From contig JAODNF010000303.1 of NCBI GenBank assembly GCA_025464915.1, forward strand, positions 1 through 16,419: a stretch of DNA of 16,419 bases, given 5' to 3'. Made by a program: the position numbers and the translations under genes. Shown here piece by piece: positions 14,298-16,419 of the stretch. Origin of the DNA: Frankiales bacterium. Its GTDB lineage: Bacteria; Actinomycetota; Actinomycetes; Mycobacteriales; SCTD01. The notes beneath the pieces were generated by a model that searched no databases, had not been told where the DNA came from, and saw nothing but the letters and a program-made list of their open reading frames with translations. Positions within the stretch are counted from its first letter, which is position 1, and every line of letters begins with the position of its first letter.

Positions 14298-14624
14298 TCA
14301 GCGGGCGCGGCCGGTGCCGTTCGCCTCGCGCCCGCCACGCGGCTCGACGCTCAGCTGCACCTGGACGGGCTGGTCCTCGACCAGCCCCTCTCCGAGGCGC
14401 ACGGCCTTCTTCACCGGAAGCACGTAGCCGCCGGCCCGCGGCAGCATCGACGTCTCCCACTCGGACCCACCGACCCGCACCCGTACCGGGATCGCACCCC
14501 AGCCGTACGTCGTCGCGGCAGCCTCGGCGTTCACCTCGTCCGCCACCTCCGGCGGGAGCGCCAGCCAGTAGAACGGCGCCGGTCCGCGCCACTCGAACAG
14601 CTCTGCCGTGAACTCCGCCTCCAC
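14298..14624 (-). CDS. DUF1905-like small protein
   Basis: A 108-aa protein, starting VEAEFTAELFEWRGPAPFYWLALPPEVADEVN. It continues with YGWGAIPVRVRVGGSEWETSMLPRAGGYVLPVKKAVRLGEGLVEDQPVQVQLSVE. The pattern F-x-A-x-L-x-x-W-x-G-x-x-x-F/W-x-x-L-P and G-W-G-x-I-P-V-x-x-x-x-G-x-x-x-W-x-x-S-x-x-P-x-x-x-x-Y-x-L-P-V-K-x-x-V-R is that of DUF1905 proteins, a small predicted beta-barrel domain of unknown function. The C-terminus is a short basic tail (RGGREANGTGRAR). GTG 14624 is preferred because TAGCCT lies seven bases upstream and the domain begins there; the open frame extends to 14891 inside antisense hflX. It is divergent from hflX, with a 67-bp shared promoter region (14625-14691). Confidence 0.82.
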   Translation of the reverse strand: MEAEFTAELFEWRGPAPFYWLALPPEVADEVNAEAAATTYGWGAIPVRVRVGGSEWETSMLPRAGGYVLPVKKAVRLGEGLVEDQPVQVQLSVEPRGGREANGTGRAR

Positions 14625-14631
14625 GCTCAGA

Positions 14632-14637
14632 AGGCTA
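14632..14637 (-). promoter_or_regulatory. Leaderless-type -10 box of DUF1905-like gene
   Basis: TAGCCT on the minus strand, seven bases before GTG 14624, with no Shine-Dalgarno sequence between. It fixes this start within a longer open frame. Confidence 0.55.
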
Positions 14638-14682
14638 GCCAGGGAAAGCGGGTGGCCGCCCGGGGCGGACCGGTGCGACCAT

Positions 14683-14687
14683 GGAGG
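14683..14687 (+). promoter_or_regulatory. Shine-Dalgarno deciding the hflX start
   Basis: GGAGG four bases before ATG 14692 selects that start over the upstream in-frame ATG at 14608, which lies inside the divergent DUF1905-like gene. Confidence 0.7.
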
Positions 14688-14691
14688 CACG

Positions 14692-16128
14692 ATGACGTTC
14701 CCGCACCCCTCCCGCGCCGAGCGCGACACCGAGATCCACCTCGATCCTGAGCTCTTCCACGAGATCGAGGGCGAGGGCTTTGATCTTGAGGAGCGCAACG
14801 CCCTGCGCCGCGTCAGCGGCATCCGCACCGACCTCGAGGACGTCACCGAGGTCGAGTACCGCCAGCTCCGGCTGGAGCGGGTCGTCCTCATGGGCGTCTA
14901 CCCGCGTGGCGAGGACGCCGACGTGTCGCTGTTCGAGCTGAAGGCGCTGGCCGAGACCGCCGGCTGCGAGGTCCTCGAGGGACTGCTGCAGCGCAAGGAC
15001 TTCCCGGACCCGAAGAGCTACGTCGGGTCGGGCAAGGCCCAGGAGCTGCGGGACGTCGTGCTGTCGACGGGCGCGGACACGGTCATCTGCGACGGCGAGC
15101 TGAGCCCCGGGCAGCTGAGGGCGCTCGAGGACCTGGTGAAGGTCAAGGTCATCGACCGGACCTGGCTCATCCTCGACATCTTCGCGACGCACGCCACGTC
15201 GCGTGAGGGCAAGGCGCAGGTCGAGCTCGCGCAGATGTCGTACCTGCTTCCCCGCCTCCGCGGCTGGGGCGAGTCGCTGTCCCGGCAGGGCGGTGGCGCC
15301 GGCGGCTCGGGTGGCGGCGGCGTCGGCACCCGTGGCCCGGGTGAGACGAAGATCGAGACGGACCGGCGGCGCATCCGCAACCGGCAGGCGAAGCTCGCGC
15401 GCGAGATCAAGGAGATGAAGACCGCGCGCGACGTGAAGCGCCAGGAGCGCAAGCGCAACTCCGTCCCGTCGGTGGCCATCGCCGGCTACACGAACGCCGG
15501 CAAGAGCTCGCTGCTCAACCGCCTCACGGGCGCGGGCGTCCTCGTGGAGAACGCGCTGTTCGCGACGCTCGACCCGACCGTCCGCAAGGCGCAGACGCCG
15601 TCGGGTCGCGAGTTCACCCTGACCGACACGGTGGGCTTCGTCCGTCGCCTGCCGCACCAGCTGGTCGAGGCGTTCCGCTCGACGCTCGAAGAGGTCGGTG
15701 ACGCCGACCTGATCCTGCACGTCGTCGACGGCAGCCATCCGGACCCGGAGGGCCAGCTGCAGGCGGTGCGCGCGGTCTTCGTCGAGATCGACGCGAACGA
15801 CGTACCCGAGATCGTCATCATCAACAAGGCCGATCTCGCTGATCCCCTTGTGCTGTCGAGGATCCAGCGTCGCGAGAAGCACTCCGTCGCGGTGTCGGCG
15901 CTGACCGGCGCCGGCCTGCCGGAGCTGGTGCAGCTGCTCGAGGACGAGGTGCCTCGGCCGTCGGAGCTGGTGCAGGTCGTGCTGCCCTACGCCGCTGGTC
16001 GGCTGGTCGCCCGCATCCACGACGAGGGCGAGGTCCTGGCCGAGGAGCATCTCGAGGAGGGCACGAAGCTCAAGGCCCGGGTCGGGCCGCAGCTGGCTGC
16101 GGAGCTCGCGGAGTACCTGGTCGCCTAG
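14692..16128 (+). CDS. hflX: GTPase HflX
   Basis: HflX is a 50S-binding, translation-factor-class GTPase that splits or rescues stalled 70S ribosomes under stress. It is 478 aa. The N-terminal HflX domain (~60-260) has the typical VLMGVY and DPKSYVGSGKAQEL segments, ending in a Gly-rich loop and GPGETKIETDRRRI (215-228), the family hallmark. The G domain follows: G1 GYTNAGKS (265-272), switch I FATLDPT (290-296), G3 DTVGF (312-316), G4 NKAD (378-381), G5 SALTG (402-406). A C-terminal domain closes the protein (~420-478). The first ~55 residues are an acidic extension. The basic coiled linker (~225-256) joins the halves. It has its own promoter region shared with the DUF1905-like gene, and its TAG overlaps the stop of the convergent gene in the tetramer CTAG. 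Confidence 0.97.
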   Translation: MTFPHPSRAERDTEIHLDPELFHEIEGEGFDLEERNALRRVSGIRTDLEDVTEVEYRQLRLERVVLMGVYPRGEDADVSLFELKALAETAGCEVLEGLLQRKDFPDPKSYVGSGKAQELRDVVLSTGADTVICDGELSPGQLRALEDLVKVKVIDRTWLILDIFATHATSREGKAQVELAQMSYLLPRLRGWGESLSRQGGGAGGSGGGGVGTRGPGETKIETDRRRIRNRQAKLAREIKEMKTARDVKRQERKRNSVPSVAIAGYTNAGKSSLLNRLTGAGVLVENALFATLDPTVRKAQTPSGREFTLTDTVGFVRRLPHQLVEAFRSTLEEVGDADLILHVVDGSHPDPEGQLQAVRAVFVEIDANDVPEIVIINKADLADPLVLSRIQRREKHSVAVSALTGAGLPELVQLLEDEVPRPSELVQVVLPYAAGRLVARIHDEGEVLAEEHLEEGTKLKARVGPQLAAELAEYLVA

Positions 16129-16419
16129 CGACCGTGCCGGCCCCTCCCGCTTCGGTCGTCGCCAGAACCAGAGCCAGAGCCAGAGGCAGAGCCAGAGCCC
16201 GAGCCGTCGTCGTGGTCGTCGCTGCTGGGCCCGGACGTGGGTCCCCGGTGCTCGTCGTCCGCCGGCTCCGGCGTGCGGACCGGCCGTGCGCTGGGGCCGC
16301 CGCTGCGGCTGTCACCGGGGCCCTGCTGGTCGTTGCCTCGCTCCGGGGAGCGGCTCGGCCGGACGGCCGGGCGCTGGGTGGGCTTCGGGTCCTCGCTGGG
16401 AGCCGCGGTCGCCGACGGC
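16125..16419 (-). CDS. Disordered C-terminal tail of a protein continuing beyond the window
   Basis: The last 97 codons of a minus-strand gene whose start lies to the right of the window. Composition is Pro, Ser, Arg, Asp and Gly with almost no hydrophobic residues: PSEDPKPTQRPAVRPSRSPER, then QQGPGDSRSGGPSARPV, then an acidic SSDDHDDG patch and an SG-repeat, ending DDRSGRGRHGR. This is an intrinsically disordered tail, as is common at the ends of actinobacterial membrane or envelope proteins. The frame choice rests on G/C at third positions, the sense of the low-complexity coding and the clean stop at 16127-16125. The other frame with an ORF (81 aa, ending 16070) overlaps hflX and looks like a shadow. 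Function cannot be inferred from this part. Confidence 0.65.
   Translation of the reverse strand, partial: PSATAAPSEDPKPTQRPAVRPSRSPERGNDQQGPGDSRSGGPSARPVRTPEPADDEHRGPTSGPSSDDHDDGSGSGSASGSGSGSGDDRSGRGRHGR
16162..16203 (-). repeat. Hexanucleotide repeat (seven near-identical units)
   Basis: Seven consecutive hexamers: CCAGAA, CCAGAG three times, GCAGAG, CCAGAG, CCCGAG (plus strand). On the minus strand they encode the Ser-Gly run SGSGSASGSGSGSG. A six-base unit changes tail length without breaking frame, so copy number may vary between strains. Confidence 0.85.

Overview
The window is one continuous piece of a very G+C-rich chromosome with strong G/C preference at third codon positions and many GTG starts. 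Gene order recA-recX-(MshC/CysRS-like)-miaB-miaA-dapF-hflX, a mycothiol-ligase-type protein and leaderless-type promoters (TANNNT hexamer 6-8 nt before an RTG start) all point to an actinobacterium. A type IV pilin-like gene and an EAL-domain gene suggest an environmental surface-active or motile lineage. Order or genus cannot be fixed from the sequence alone.

Layout. (1) 1-2658: 3' part of recA, then recX ten bases later, then a short class I cysteine-activating synthetase-like gene close to MshC. (2) 2663-3476, minus strand: a DUF1579-like protein and an orphan type IV prepilin. A 180-bp intergenic region with a 14-bp tandem repeat separates the pilin from divergent genes. (3) 3657-8352, plus strand: a small secreted protein, miaB, a secreted sialidase-fold protein with a PPC domain, and an EamA exporter. 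(4) 8349-9269: miaA, whose extreme 5' end is a 55-bp A+T-richer inverted repeat. (5) 9330-11786: a divergent EAL protein and two tandem paralogous membrane-anchored proteins of unknown function. (6) 11792-13253: dapF and an overlapping SCO6745-like gene. (7) 12483-14624, minus strand: a third member of the unknown membrane-anchored family, without a stop codon where its relatives end, and a DUF1905-like gene. (8) 14692-16128: hflX, meeting at its stop codon the acidic/SG-rich tail of a minus-strand gene that runs off the right edge.

How the genes relate. The backbone is conserved housekeeping: recombinational repair (RecA and its modulator RecX), tRNA A37 hypermodification (MiaA makes i6A37, MiaB converts it to ms2i6A37), lysine/peptidoglycan precursor synthesis (DapF) and ribosome rescue (HflX). 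Accessory cell-envelope genes are slotted between these: pilin, two exported PPC-type proteins, an exporter, an EAL protein, and three related single-pass proteins with two Cys pairs each. I see no CRISPR array, transposase, tRNA or rRNA. The least explained parts are the three-member membrane-anchored family around dapF, the inverted repeat at the EamA/miaA junction, the 21-bp motif shared by the pilin and EAL leaders, and the MshC/CysRS-like gene with its mixed zinc-site signature.
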